Part shown: positions 43,177-55,064 of the stretch, piece by piece
Layout: each line of letters starts with the position of its first letter
Position numbering within the stretch: position 1 is the stretch's first letter
Source of the DNA: Piezodorus guildinii
Lineage: Eukaryota > Arthropoda > Insecta > Hemiptera > Pentatomidae
Assembly: GCA_023052935.1 (NCBI GenBank)
Contig: CM041298.1
Span: 19,079,371 to 19,143,370 of the forward strand
Direction of reading: 5' to 3'
Length of the DNA: 64,000 nt
The notes under the pieces: model-generated
What the model saw: the letters and a program-made list of their open reading frames with translations, nothing else
What the model was told of the DNA's origin: nothing
The model's database searches: none
Position numbers and translations under genes: made by a program

Positions 43177-43187
43177 TATTTTATTTG

Positions 43188-43750
43188 ATTCTCACACCAG
43201 ACTGAAACGACAAGAAACTGCTCGAAGATATCGATTACTACAACACTTACTAGACAAACGTTCAAAACTTCCAGTATATTACAAAAGACTCATTTACACC
43301 ACTATTATCAGACCTATTTGGACGTATGGAATCGAGCTACGAAACCATCTAATTCCTCCCACATCCAGTCCTTACAATCCAAAATCCTTCGAAAAATCCT
43401 GAATGCTCCTTATTTTGTTACAAATCAACTCATTCATAATGACCTTAACATCCCATTTGTTGCAGACATAGCCCGTGATAGATACTCCTCTTTTCATTCT
43501 AAACTTCCTGCCCATACAAATCCACTTGTCCGTAATTTATCTTCCTTAGATATCCCAGATAATCCTCCAAGGCGACTGAAAAGAAGGTGGCCTCGGGACC
43601 TACTGAGTTAAAATAGTTAGTGAAGTGCTACCACTGGGTTGTTCTTTCTCAAGACATTTTCATGACATTTTTTTTTTTTCCTCATATTTACTTATTGTGT
43701 TCTTTAATACAGTTGTAAATTACAATAAATAAATAAAATGAAAAAAAAAA
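43188..43750 (+). mobile_element. J2 Jockey-type LINE, 5'-truncated with target duplication
   Basis: Flanked by TATTTTATTTG at 43177-43187 and 43751-43761. Codes for the J2 C-terminus: HTRLKRQETARRYR, IIRPIWTYGIEL, a frameshift near 43340, then STKPSNSS..IQSLQSKILR, FVADIARDRYSSFH and PPRRLKRRWPRDLLS. Ends with ACAATAAATAAATAAAATG and an A tail. The best-preserved J2 end here. Confidence 0.92.
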
Positions 43751-43924
43751 TATTTTATTTGGATAGAAATTTATTTGAATTTACAATTATTCATGATTTT
43801 CGTAGTGTTTTTGTTATTCGAAACTCAAAACACTATTTCGAAACTCGAATTTCTCAAACCTATTAGGGAAATCTCCATAAAAAAAGTTTACCTTCACAAA
43901 ATTGTGATTTTTGAAGTCTGTGAT

Positions 43925-44078
43925 GGCCAGAAAAGTGAACTCGTAGGTTTGATGCCGATACCACTAAAGTTTGCCATCATTGATTACTGTATGCATTTAA
44001 ATCAATTATACTGACAGGCTAGGTTCCGTAATTCCGCTTTGCTTAAACTTTAACATTCCCCAGTGGCCTCTTCTTTCT

Positions 44079-44081
<3 letters not shown>
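43925..44081 (-). pseudogene. RTE-like LINE 3' end scrap next to (TA)n
   Basis: Minus strand matches the RTE terminus (GATGCCGATACCACTAAAG on the plus strand) and then the GGTTCCGTAATTCCGC and CCCCAGTGGCCTC segments, with the middle deleted. Abuts the (TA)n at 44082. Confidence 0.7.

Positions 44082-44168
<87 letters not shown>
44082..44168. repeat. (TA)n followed by (TG)n microsatellite
   Basis: TA to 44134 then TG to 44168. Confidence 0.97.
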
Positions 44169-44170
<2 letters not shown>

Positions 44171-44233
44171 TGTATAGATTATAAACTATTTACGTCACTT
44201 TTATTATTTTACTTATTACTTTCACTTATTATA

Positions 44234-44915
44234 TATAGTAAGGAAAATTATTGCGATCGTGAAAATTTTCTAATTCCAGTTTTCAACGGAAATACACATT
44301 TTAGGATCTCCTGAGTCCAAATAACCAAGTCCCGCAAAAAGGTCTGTGTGTCTGTGTATGTGTGTGTGTGGTAACTCCCGGGCGGAAACGGTAAGTCCTA
44401 TGAAACTGAAATTTCATAATTAAGACAACTATACGTCCGATACGTTACAAAATCTTTTTCATCGAAATCGCCTAACCAGAAGAGCTACTTTATAACATGC
44501 ATTTTGCATCTTTTTCCGATTTTCTCGAAAACATTTTCCGACGATTTTGATTAAAATCGCTATATTTGTGTCAAAGTAAATGGGCTTTAATATCATTTAG
44601 GCTTCATCCAGAAAAAAATGGTCTGACAGGGCTTAAATGCCGATATTTTAAATTTTCTTCCTTTAAAGTACCATTAATTTTGTAGAATTTATAAAAATAA
44701 CTATATCATCTGATTAGCATTGCTAAAAAACGGTTAAATATACAAGATGAACGAATTTTATAAAGAACTAAATGAGAAAAGATCAAAAAAACCATTTATG
44801 CAATTTTTGTGTTTTTGAAAATATGAACAGTAATATACATGTATGATATACCGATGGAAAGTTAAAGATTTTAGAATAAATTTATATTATACACAAGCTT
44901 TTAAAACTTATTTTA
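44234..44915 (-). repeat. RepA copy, left part
   Basis: Minus-strand copy with all main landmarks from TTACTATATATAATAAG-type end (44228) through GTGTGTGTGGTAACTCCCGG and CGATATTTTAAATTTTCTTC to AACAGTAATATACATGTATG. Interrupted by a short insertion and resumed at 45069. Confidence 0.85.
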
Positions 44916-45068
44916 AAACGGGTAGTTACCGTTAAAGACTTTAAACTCCTGAAAAGGAAGGTCTATATATGTATATGTATATAAAGAAAGAAGAAAAAAT
45001 GTAAATAAAACTGTATATGAATGTTTATATGTATATCAATAAAGACTATTATTATTATTATTATTATT
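44916..45068 (+). mobile_element. Short non-LTR or SINE tail inserted in RepA
   Basis: About 150 bp absent from other RepA copies. Contains the small hairpin AACGGGTAGTTACCGTT and ends in AATAAAGACTATT plus (ATT)n. Source element unknown. Confidence 0.5.
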
Positions 45069-45230
45069 ATAATAGATTTTTTAATAAAACACGTGTTTCT
45101 ATAGAAATTCAATTTAATTAATTCTTTATTAGTTTCACTCATTTTTATCTCTCTCTGTATTTGAAAATTCTTTAATCGATTTTAACAACTGAGGTAAGTG
45201 AAAGTCGTGTGTTGCCCGCACCAGATTTTT
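45069..45230 (-). repeat. RepA copy, terminal part
   Basis: Runs to the minus-strand terminus CTGGTGCGGGCAACACACGA at about 45227. Confidence 0.85.
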
Positions 45231-45414
45231 TTTTTATTTTATCAGTTTTATGTTCTAAATTAGTCACAAACATTGAATATGAGAATGAAGATAGCACATG
45301 GACCACTTAAAGAAAATAATAATATTTATTAAATATAAAAGAAATTATGATATGGAAACATAATTTTTATTAAAATGTGATAGCTTTCGATATAATTAGA
45401 CAAGGAGAATATAA

Positions 45415-45722
45415 TTAAAATAAGAAAAGCCTATACCTCTACAACCAATCAGGGTCTTGGGCTTACTACAAATAGAGCTTTGTACTGTTTCTAGGCCAAC
45501 GGGCGTGAAATTATGTGATTAGGAAGAGATCACACCCAGTCGCAAAGTTTTTCCCCAATTTTGCGTACCCATTTTAAAGAGGCTGGGTCGGCCCTAGGAG
45601 TGTCTTCGTACCCTAGAGTCCACCCCGGCTGAATAAATAATATTCTGTCTTATACGGGATTCGAACCCATGACCCGGAGAACAGTAGACTAGTGCTCTAC
45701 CCACTACACCCCGCCGCTACCT
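45415..45722 (-). mobile_element. tRNA-derived SINE (family S2) with 11-bp target duplication
   Basis: Flanked by GGAGAATATAA at 45404-45414 and 45723-45733. The minus strand begins with a 70-nt tRNA-like head: A box TGTAGTGGGTAGAGCAC and B box GGGTTCGAATCCC. The body, with CTAGGGTACGAAGACACTCC and CGTTGGCCTAGAAACAGTAC, is shared with the copy at 48906-49195. Ends in a short T/A-rich tail without a long A run. The body's parent LINE could not be identified. Confidence 0.9.
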
Positions 45723-45733
45723 GGAGAATATAA

Positions 45734-46495
<762 letters not shown>

Positions 46496-46689
46496 ATATG
46501 TTAAAAGGCTTAAGACCTATCACGCATATACATTCTAATGGTGTGAGACTGTTTGACTGTTTATAGATATTCAGGAGAAGTGAATTCAAAATAGCATCCA
46601 TTAAAATACTTAATTAAGTATAAACTTAATTTATTTGTTTATCTATGTTTCAGCATAAATTTTGAATAGCTAAATTAATTTAAATTATT

Positions 46690-46990
46690 CAAGAAAATCG
46701 TAAAAAGGTGAAATGTATGGTATGTATAAAGAGTCGCTTCTTTTGATATCAATTTTTATAGTGAATGTTCCTGTAAAATCCCAGATATATAGTTGTATTT
46801 AAAATCTGAGCAGTTTCGTATGGCGTTTCGTTTTTTTGCTATACTTTCCTCCTCTTCTTCCCTCCCCACACGCCCATAATGATCGTTTGGTGAGACTTGT
46901 CCGTTTAGACTCAGGAAGAACCTGAAACGTGTATCTTTTGTAAACAGTTTGACAATCACAATACTTTCTCTTACTATATATTTTATATAT
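46690..46990 (+). repeat. RepA fragment, diverged
   Basis: AAATCGTAAAAAGGTGAAATG to CACAATACTTTCTCTTACTA; lacks the (CA)n block. Confidence 0.65.
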
Positions 46991-47359
46991 ACGTCGCTAA
47001 GTGCAAGTAAATATATGAGATATTGACTAAGGGAAATAAATAAAATAAAACCAAGAAGATCGGTGAAACATTTTAAATACCAAGTTGAATTGAAGAACTA
47101 CAAAGCAATGGAGAGAGGACATACAACTGGCTCTGAGTAAGAAAGTAAAATTGGGTGAATCAAGGTTCTTCGTAAGGATAATGAGAAGAATATTTTCAAG
47201 GAAAACCAAAATCGGATCTTAAGTTTGTTTGTTTATTATTTTAATGTCACTTTTGCTAATTGGAAGATGCTAAAGTGGGATCCTTATGTTTTTCCTATTC
47301 AGGTTTAATAAAGATAGGAATCTTTAGAGAGTATCTGACATAGCACAGTCTCGGTACTA
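46991..47359. other. Unrecognised region
   Basis: No gene or element end recognised. Confidence 0.35.
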
Positions 47360-48226
47360 TTGGGCAGTTTCAAATAAAATGTCCGTTTTTATAGTTTCTG
47401 AAATACATAAAGGATTTTGCAGGTCTCTGTTTTTTCTTCCGAATGTTTACATATTTAAAGTAAACAGCTACTAATCATCTACCTTTGTATTATAAACATT
47501 AGCTTCCAATCAATTACCCACTTTTTGGTATACCTCCAAATATGAACATGGAAACACGAGATTTTCGAGTAATATTTTTGTACGAGTGTAAACTCGGCCA
47601 TTCAGCAGCCTAGGCCGCTAGAAATATTTGCAAGGCGTTTGGGGAAGGGAGTTTTAATGAACGGACCGTTCGCCTTTGTTTGCTAATTCTTCAGCTAGGG
47701 ATACCGACTTGGAAAACTTGCCCCGAGGAAGACCTCCGTCCGTAATAGACAACGACGTCCTCAAACATACAGTAGAAGGAAACCCCTACCAAACAGTTAA
47801 AGGACTCTCAGCACAGCTACATGCAAGTGCATCTACTTCATGATCTCACTGAGCGGCAGCAAGACCCCATGTTTCAAAACATACCGTGCAAAAATTGAAA
47901 GATCTGGGCTACGAAGTACTTCCGCACCCACCATATTCTCCCGACTCGTCTCCAACAGATTACCACCAGTTCAGGAATTTAGACAACTTCTTCAAAGGAA
48001 AACTTTTTGAAAATGATGATCAAGTGAAAAGTGCATTTTCAGATTTTGTTTCACTTCAAAGCTCAGAGTTTTTCAGTTCGGGGATGGAAAAAGTTGGTTT
48101 CACGTTGGGAAAAATGTGTAGAAAAATAAGGCAAATACTTCGAATAAAAGTATCTTGTTTTCATATCCTATTTTAAATAAAAATCCTTTAACCTTGAAAA
48201 CGGACATTTCATGTGACACAACCCAA
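47360..48226 (+). pseudogene. Mariner element, decayed and internally deleted (867 bp)
   Basis: TA flanks both sides (47358-47359, 48227-48228). Terminal repeats are related (TTGGGCAGTTTCAAATAAAA versus the inverse of the right end, TTGGGTTGTGTCACATGAAA). Coding pieces: METRDFRVIFLYECKLGHSAA, DTDLENLPRGRPPSVIDNDV, a deletion that removes the first two catalytic positions, then ARPHVSKHTVQKLKDLGYEV and HPPYSPDSSPTDYHQFRN with the third aspartate. Several stops and shifts. Different subfamily from 17100-17997. Confidence 0.9.
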
Positions 48227-48800
48227 TACCATATTTACCCACCATACACCCCATATATAGGATGGTATAAACAAAGATAAAACCAAACAAAAACCCTAGG
48301 AATATCTTCCGGTTTAGAACCCGCAACTTAAGGCATAGAAGGCTGTTATTTTACAGAAGGCCACTATACCACATGTGAAACCCATGTAGGTATTAGATAA
48401 GTCTGTAGTTGTGTATCTCATTCTTCATCGTAATAAGATGTATTGAGCTCTATGAATAGTGAATAATCACTAGTAGTTTCAAAACATTTTAAATACGTCC
48501 TTAGTTGTTGTTTAAATAATGGAACAATAATTCATTCCAGTAGGACATGTTTTAACGTAACTTTCCGAAAAGGCCCAACTTGATATTAATCAAGCCAGCT
48601 TTCCGGGCTAATAATTCCCAATAGTTTTGCGATAAACCATCAACTCTGAACAACGATATTTAGTCGGCAGTAACCAAAATCCTAAAATATATCTGGTTTA
48701 AGGACTAGTGTTTTTCGTCGCATCAGTAGTCTTCTTCTAAAGAAAATTTGAGAAATATATAACATCTCATTGGTTACAAGTGAAGTTTTCTGCACTCATT
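48227..48800. other. Unrecognised region with one tRNA-like segment
   Basis: On the minus strand 48316-48385 has GTGGTATAGTGGCCTTC and GGGTTCTAAACC at A-box/B-box spacing. This may be a decayed SINE head or tRNA pseudogene; no body was matched. The rest is unrecognised. Confidence 0.35.
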
Positions 48801-48905
48801 TCAACTGGGAAAAAAGCTGTGCTGCAACACACGACTTAAATTAATTTACTAATTTTAAATGCACTTGAGATGAAATAAATCGAAGAATTAATTACATACT
48901 GGTTG
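48801..48905 (+). repeat. RepA start, interrupted by SINE
   Basis: Diverged RepA start (GTGCTGCAACACACGACTTA). Continues at 49206. Confidence 0.65.
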
Positions 48906-49205
48906 GATAGATGCTGGATAGATAGATAGATAGATAGTGGATAGATGCTGTGCTCGGTCCTGGTTCGAATCCGGCTTTGCAGATATTATTTATTCTGTTA
49001 ATTCAGTCAGGGCGACCCTAGGGTATGGAGACCCTCTGGCAGACAGCTCTATAAAGTGGGTACCAAATAATTGGGGAAAAACTGCGGCTAAGCGTGATTA
49101 AGCCTAATCACTCATTGCACTGCGTTGGCCTAGAAACAGTACGAATCTCTATATGTACTGAGCCAGACCCTTCATGGGTTGTAGTGTAAGTTTTTTTTTT
49201 TTTTT
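48906..49205 (+). mobile_element. tRNA-derived SINE (family S2), second copy
   Basis: The B box GGTTCGAATCC at about 48963 and the S2 body (AATTGGGGAAAAACTGCGGC, GCGTTGGCCTAGAAACAGTA) match 45415-45722 in reverse complement. The A-box region is replaced or obscured by a (GATA)n run at about 48915-48940. The right end is a run of T to 49207. Target duplication not found. Confidence 0.82.
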
Positions 49206-49665
49206 TTATCTACGATAATCAGTTAGCTTTATCAGCTTTTCATCCCTCTCCATTACCTTTCACAAATCCGTGTATTAGATAATATTTTTTCTAAAATCAT
49301 TCCATCTTTCCAACGGTATATTATTCATCTATATTACTATTCTTATGTTCAAAAAGACAAAACTTGCATAAAAACAAATGTTGGCACTTTTCTCCTACAG
49401 TTGTTTATCGAATTCGCTCAACTCGCTTTGTAAGCTGTTATTTATCAATGCCAAGAATATGATATGCCTAATTTGTTGTAATAAATCTTCAAATTAAAGG
49501 TACTTTATATTAAGACAATTTTAAATATCGGCATTTTAGCCCCTTCGGACTATTTAAATCAGTACTTGGTCATTTTGTCCCAGTTGACCCTAAAATGTGT
49601 ATTTCCGTTTAAAAATGGAATTCGAAAATTTTCATGATCGCAATACTTTCCTTTATTGAATATAT
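49206..49665 (+). repeat. RepA copy, remainder
   Basis: Resumes at ATCTACGATAATCAGTTAG, then CTTTCCAACGGTATATT, TTTTAGCCCCTTCGG and the end CATGATCGCAATACTTTCC. An inner piece is deleted. Confidence 0.75.
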
Positions 49666-49798
49666 ATATAAATTTCATTATAATAAATTTAAGCTAATGT
49701 AAGTTAATAAGAAAATTTTTATCGATAAGATCAGTATAGCTTCCTCATCATTCCTCTTTTTCTAGCCATTCACCTTCTCTACTTTGCTCAGAGAATCC

Positions 49799-49827
49799 CT
49801 GATGACGTCCCGCAATGTTGGTCGAAA
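49799..49827 (+). ncRNA. Possible hammerhead-like motif (weak)
   Basis: CUGAUGA (perfect core), one C, a poor stem GUCC/GGUC with one mismatch and a 9-nt loop, then GAAA. Same architecture as the other three sites but a weak stem II; could be chance. Confidence 0.2.
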
Positions 49828-49879
49828 AGATGTTTAACAGATATTTTTTTTTTTTTTTACTCTAACCTAATATTTTTTA

Positions 49880-49990
49880 TCCTTGCTTCCTCTTCAACTC
49901 CTGATATTCATCCAAGGCGACAGAAAAGTAGATGGTCCCGAGACCTGCTTTCGAACATTTTATGGAGTACATGTTACTATTGATTAATTC
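49880..49990 (+). pseudogene. J2 Jockey-type LINE, extreme C-terminal scrap
   Basis: Matches the last 80 bases of the J2 ORF (CCTTGCTTCCTCTTCAACTC, then AAGGCGACAGAAAAGTAGAT, GGTCCCGAGACCTGCT). A T run lies 20 bases upstream. Confidence 0.7.
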
Positions 49991-50485
49991 ATCTACATCT
50001 TTTTTTTTTTTTTATATTATAATAAAATTAACATTTTTTTCAATGTAAATACTGTTTAAAAATTCTATAAATATATGTAAAAATAAAAAAGATAAATATT
50101 GATTAATAATGATTTAAGTACATACATATTATGTATTTATAAACATAGAATATCATCGAATAGAGCGTTTTCACATAATTTAATGCAAATATTCTCCAGT
50201 AATGTCATGGACATATCATGTAACAGGTTGTTTGCAGAATGACCCAATATTCCAGAAAGCTTTTGTAGGTAGTGCACGCGACATGTCTATAAAATCTCTA
50301 GCACACCGAAATTTATGTAACAACCATATAATGTACTATACATTTTACGAAATGTCTCTGTAGAAAAGAAAAAAGCCAGGACAGTATATTAGCCACCCCA
50401 AAAAACGACAAGTAAAAATAAACTAATATAGTAATATAAATCTAAATAGTTTTTACTGACCTTAAAAAGCATACATTACTATTTG
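49991..50485. other. A+T-rich region without a gene
   Basis: Nothing recognised. Confidence 0.35.
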
Positions 50486-51407
50486 AAAAATCTGGAGCGG
50501 GCAACACACGCCTTTCACTTACCTAGGTCGTTAAAATCGATTAAATAATTTTCAAATATAGTTGAGATAAAAATTAGTGAAACTGATAAAAAAATATTTA
50601 AATGGAATTTCTAAAGAAACATTTGTTTTATTAAAAAATCTGGTGCGGGCAACACACGACTTTCACTTACCTCAATTTTTAAAATCAATGAAAGGATTTT
50701 CAAATACAGTTAGAGATAAAAATACGTGAAATTATTAAGGCATTAATCAAATTAAATTTCTATAGAAACATGTGTTTTATTAAAAAATCTATTATATTAT
50801 TATCTAAAATAATCAGTTAGTTTTATCTTCTTTTCATCACTCTCTATTAACTTTTAAAAGCTTGTGTATGAGATGATAATTTTTCTAAAATCTTTAGCTT
50901 ACCAACGGTATATCATACATGTTATATTACTGCTCTTATGTTCAAAAACAAAAAATTGCATTAAAAAAATATTTTTTCTGTTTTCTCCTTTAGTTGGGTA
51001 TCGAATTTATTCAATTTATATATTTACCAGTTTTTCATAAGCGTTAACAAGATAATCTAGTTATTATTATTGAATCTACAAAATTAAAGGTACTTTAGGG
51101 GAAGACAATTTAAAATATCGGCATTTAAGCCCTGTCAGACCATTTTTATCTAAATAAAACCTACATGATATTAAAGCCCATTAAATTTTACATAGATATA
51201 GCGAGTTTAATCAAAACCGTCGGAACCGTTTTTGAGAAAATCGAAAAAAGGTGCAAAATGCATAATATAAAGTGCCTCTTCTGGTAGGCTCATTTAGATG
51301 AAAAAAGTTTTGTCACGTCTCGGACGTATAGTTGTCTTAAATAAGAAATTTCAGTTTCATAGGACTTACCGTTTCCGCCCGGGAGTTACCACATACACAA
51401 ACACACA

Positions 51408-51448
<41 letters not shown>

Positions 51449-52244
51449 CTGTTTGCGGGACTTGGTTATTTGGACTCAGGGGACCCTAAAACGTGTATTT
51501 CCGTTGAAAACTGGAATTCGAAAATTTTCACGATCGCAATACTTCCCCTTACTATATATAGTAAGTAAAAGTAATAAATTAAATTAAATTTCTATAGAAA
51601 CATGTGTTTGATTCAAAAATCTATTATATTATTATCTAAAATAATCAGTTAGTTTTATGTTCATTTCATCACTCTCTATTAACTTTTAAAAGCTTGTGTA
51701 TGAGATGATAATTTTTCTAAAATCTTTAGCTTTCCAACGGTATATCATACATGTATATTACTGCTCTTATGTTCAAAAACGAAAAATTGCATTAAAAAAA
51801 TATTTTTTCTGTTTTCTCCTTTAGTTGGGTATCGAATTTATTCAATTTATATATTTACCAGTTTTTCATCAGCGTTAACAAGATAATCTAGTTATTATTA
51901 TTGAATCTACAAAATTAAAGGTACTTTAGGGGAAGACAATTTAAAATATCGGCATTTAAGCCCTGTCAGACCATTTTTATCTAAATAAAACCTACATGAT
52001 ATTAAAGCCTATTAAATTTTACATCGATATAGCGAGTTTAATCAAAATCGTCGGAACCGTTTTTGAGAAAATCGAAAAAAGGTGCAAAATGCATGGTATA
52101 AAGTGCCTCTTCTGGTAGGCTCATTTAGATGAAAAAAGTTTTGTCACGTCTCGGGCGTATAGTTGTCTTAAATAAGAAATTTCAGTTTCATAGGACTTAC
52201 CGTTTCCGCCCGGGAGTTACCACATACACAAACACACAGACACA

Positions 52245-52280
<36 letters not shown>

Positions 52281-53865
52281 CTGTTTGCGGGACTTGGTTA
52301 TTTGGACTCAGGGGACCCTAAAACGTGTATTTCCGTTGAAAACTGGAATTCGAAAATTTTCACGATCGCAATACTTCCCCTTACTATATATAGTAAGTAA
52401 AAGTAATAAATTAAATTAAATTTCTATAGAAACATGTGTTTGATTCAAAAATCTATTATATTATTATCTAAAATAATCAGTTAGTTTTATGTTCATTTCA
52501 TCACTCTCTATTAACTTTTAAAAGCTTGTGTATGAGATGATAATTTTTCTAAAATCTTTAGCTTTCCAACGGTATATCATACATGTATATTACTGCTCTT
52601 ATGTTCAAAAACGAAAAATTGCATTAAAAAAATATTTTTTCTGTTTTCTCCTTTAGTTGGGTATCGAATTTATTCAATTTATATATTTACCAGTTTTTCA
52701 TCAGCGTTAACAAGATAATCTAGTTATTATTATTGAATCTACAAAATTAAAGGTACTTTAGGGGAAGACAATTTAAAATATCGGCATTTAAGCCCTGTCA
52801 GACCATTTTTATCTAAATAAAACCTACATGATATTAAAGCCTATTAAATTTTACATCGATATAGCGAGTTTAATCAAAATCGTCGGAACCGTTTTTGAGA
52901 AAATCGAAAAAAGGTGCAAAATGCATGGTATAAAGTGCCTCTTCTGGTAGGCTCATTTAGATGAAAAAAGTTTTGTCACGTCTCGGGCGTATAGTTGTCT
53001 TAAATATGAAATTTCAGTTTCATAGGACTTACCGTTTCCGCCCGGGAGTTACCACACACACACAGACACACACACACACACACAGACCTTTTTGCGGGAC
53101 TTGGTTATTTGGACTCAGGGGACCTTAAAACGTGTATTTCCGTTGAAAACTGGAATTCGAAAATTTTCACGATCGCAATACTTCCCCTTACTATATGTAG
53201 TAAGTGGAAGTAAAAATCTATAGTACTATATTATTAAGTAAAACCATCAGTTTTATCGGCTTCTCATCACTCTCCGTTAGCTTTTACAACATTGCCTATA
53301 AGATATTTTTTTAAATTTTAATCTTTAGCTTTCCAACAGTATATTATACATCTATGTTGCTGTTCTTATGTTCAAAAACAAAAACATAGCATTAAATAAT
53401 ATTTTTGCTATTTTCCTGTAGTTGGCTATCAAATTCGCTTTACATCGACATTTAAGCCCTGTCAGACTATTTTAATCAGAATGAAACCTACATTAAAGCC
53501 TATTAATGTTAACATCGATATAGCGAGTTCAATCAAAATCGTTAGAGCCTTTTTGTGATAAAATCGTAAAAGGGTACAAAATGCCATGATATTAAGTAGC
53601 TCTTCTGATTAGCCGATTTAAAAAAAAATAGTTGCTGTAACATCTCGGATGTATAGTTGTCTTAAATATGAAATTTCAGTTTCTTAGGACTTTCCGTTTA
53701 CGCACTGGACTTACCACACACCCGGACAGACACAGACCTTTTTGTGGGACTTGGTCATTTTTACTCAGCAGATCCTAAAACGTGTATTTCCTTTGACAAC
53801 TGGAATTCGAAAATTTTCACAATTGCAATACTTTGCCTTACTATATATATCATATATAGTTATGT
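50486..53865 (+). repeat. Tandem RepA array: partial copies, three units of about 830 bp, and a diverged copy
   Basis: Opens with a 5'-end copy (50486-50640, GGAGCGGGCAACACACGCCT) and a second start at 50640 (TGGTGCGGGCAACACACGAC). The landmark CATGTG recurs at 50769, 51601 and 52433, a period of about 832. Units 2 and 3 are almost identical apart from (CA)n length. Each ends in the palindrome TTACTATATATAGTAAGT-like sequence, followed by the next unit without its first 150 bases. A diverged fourth unit covers 53215-53865. Unit order: GTTTTATNTTCATTTCATC region, CTTTCCAACGG, GCCCTGTCAGACC, GTGCAAAATGCATGG, CGCCCGGGAGTTACC, (CA)n, CACGATCGCAATACTTCCCC. No protein coding. Confidence 0.93.
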
Positions 53866-53917
53866 GAAAGTAAATAACATAATAATGGTAAATTCAGAAT
53901 ATTTTGACTGTTACTTA

Positions 53918-53920
<3 letters not shown>

Positions 53921-53981
<61 letters not shown>
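53921..53981. repeat. (TA)n microsatellite left of an RTE copy
   Basis: Pure TA leading into the (AAT)n tail of the element. Confidence 0.97.
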
Positions 53982-54004
<23 letters not shown>

Positions 54005-55003
54005 TGCTTACTGAACCCGAAGGTTCGATGCTGATACTACCAAACTTCGCCTGCACAGACTCATCCAATGTTCGCCGGCCAAGCCAAAGCCCCGAGATCA
54101 GCTTAATGCAATCCTCCCATCGACGCTTCAGCATACCTTTCGGACGCCTACCAGTCGGTTCAGCGGATACCAACTTTCTCGGAATCCGTTCCTCACCGAG
54201 CCCAACAACTTTACGCGCCTATTTGAGTCTCCGTGATGCTATCAACTCAATTATCTTCACAGGGTACAAACTCCGCAATTCCGCGTTGTGCAACCTTCTA
54301 AACTCCCCGATGGTCTCATCTCTCTTCGGACCAAATATTTTACGCAGTACCTTATTTTCGAAAACCTTAAGCCGTTGTTCATCCTTCAAAGTAAGCGGCC
54401 ACGTTTCACATCCGTAAAGAACCGTCGGAAGAATAATAGTTTTATAAATTCTAACCTTTAAGTTTTTAGACAGAAGCCGCGAGCTAAGTAATTTATCAAC
54501 TGAATAATAACACGCATCTCCCACCTTTGACCGGGACTTTATTTCTTCCTGGATTTCGTTTTTTCTTGTTATCATTAAACCTAAATACTTGAATTTCTCT
54601 ACTTGTTTAAAAAGTACGCCCTGATATATTAATACCACTGAGATCGCCACCATTTCTGCTACTAATCATATATTTTGTTTTATCGGTATTTAATTCAAGA
54701 TCTATTAGTTTACCGGTTTTTATTAACACACTTGTATTTAGTTGTATGGTTTCCGCGTCTTCACCTGGCAATACCAAATCATCGGCACATCCCAAAACCG
54801 GAATCTTTTTACCCATATTTAAACCTTTCTCGGTACACGTCACTTTTTCTATGACTTATTCTAAAGCTATATTAAATAAAACTGTTGAAAGGGAGTAACC
54901 CTGTTTCAAACCCGATCGCACCTCAAATTTCTCGGAGTAATCATGATCGATTTTAACTTTATGGAATGTTTCCGACAGACACATTTCTAATAGGTTTACT
55001 TAC

Positions 55004-55012
<9 letters not shown>
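53982..55012 (-). pseudogene. RTE-like LINE, longest copy in the window
   Basis: On the minus strand it starts in the RT fingers/palm (KVKIDHDYSEKFEVRSGLKQ, GYSLSTVLFNIALE), with a stop at ALE*VIEKV, then ILGYADD-like VLGCADDLVLPG (C for Y), TDKTKYMISSRNGG, a frameshift at FKQVEKFKYLG, VLYGCETWPL and the RRLKW...GRRPKG tail with one further frameshift. It ends in (ATT)n. It lies between two (TA)n tracts. The reference copy for locating truncation points of the other eight. Confidence 0.92.

Positions 55013-55059
<47 letters not shown>
55013..55059. repeat. (TA)n microsatellite right of an RTE copy
   Basis: Pure TA directly at the 5' truncation point of the element. Confidence 0.97.

Positions 55060-55064
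<5 letters not shown>

Noticed and set aside
51298..52419. 63- and 96-codon frames starting MKKVLSRLGRIVVLNKK
   Set aside because: They fall in RepA units and differ only through (CA)n length; other RepA copies break the frame, so there is no coding constraint.
53920..54417. 165-codon plus-strand frame
   Set aside because: Shadow frame: begins in (TA)n and runs antisense through an RTE copy.
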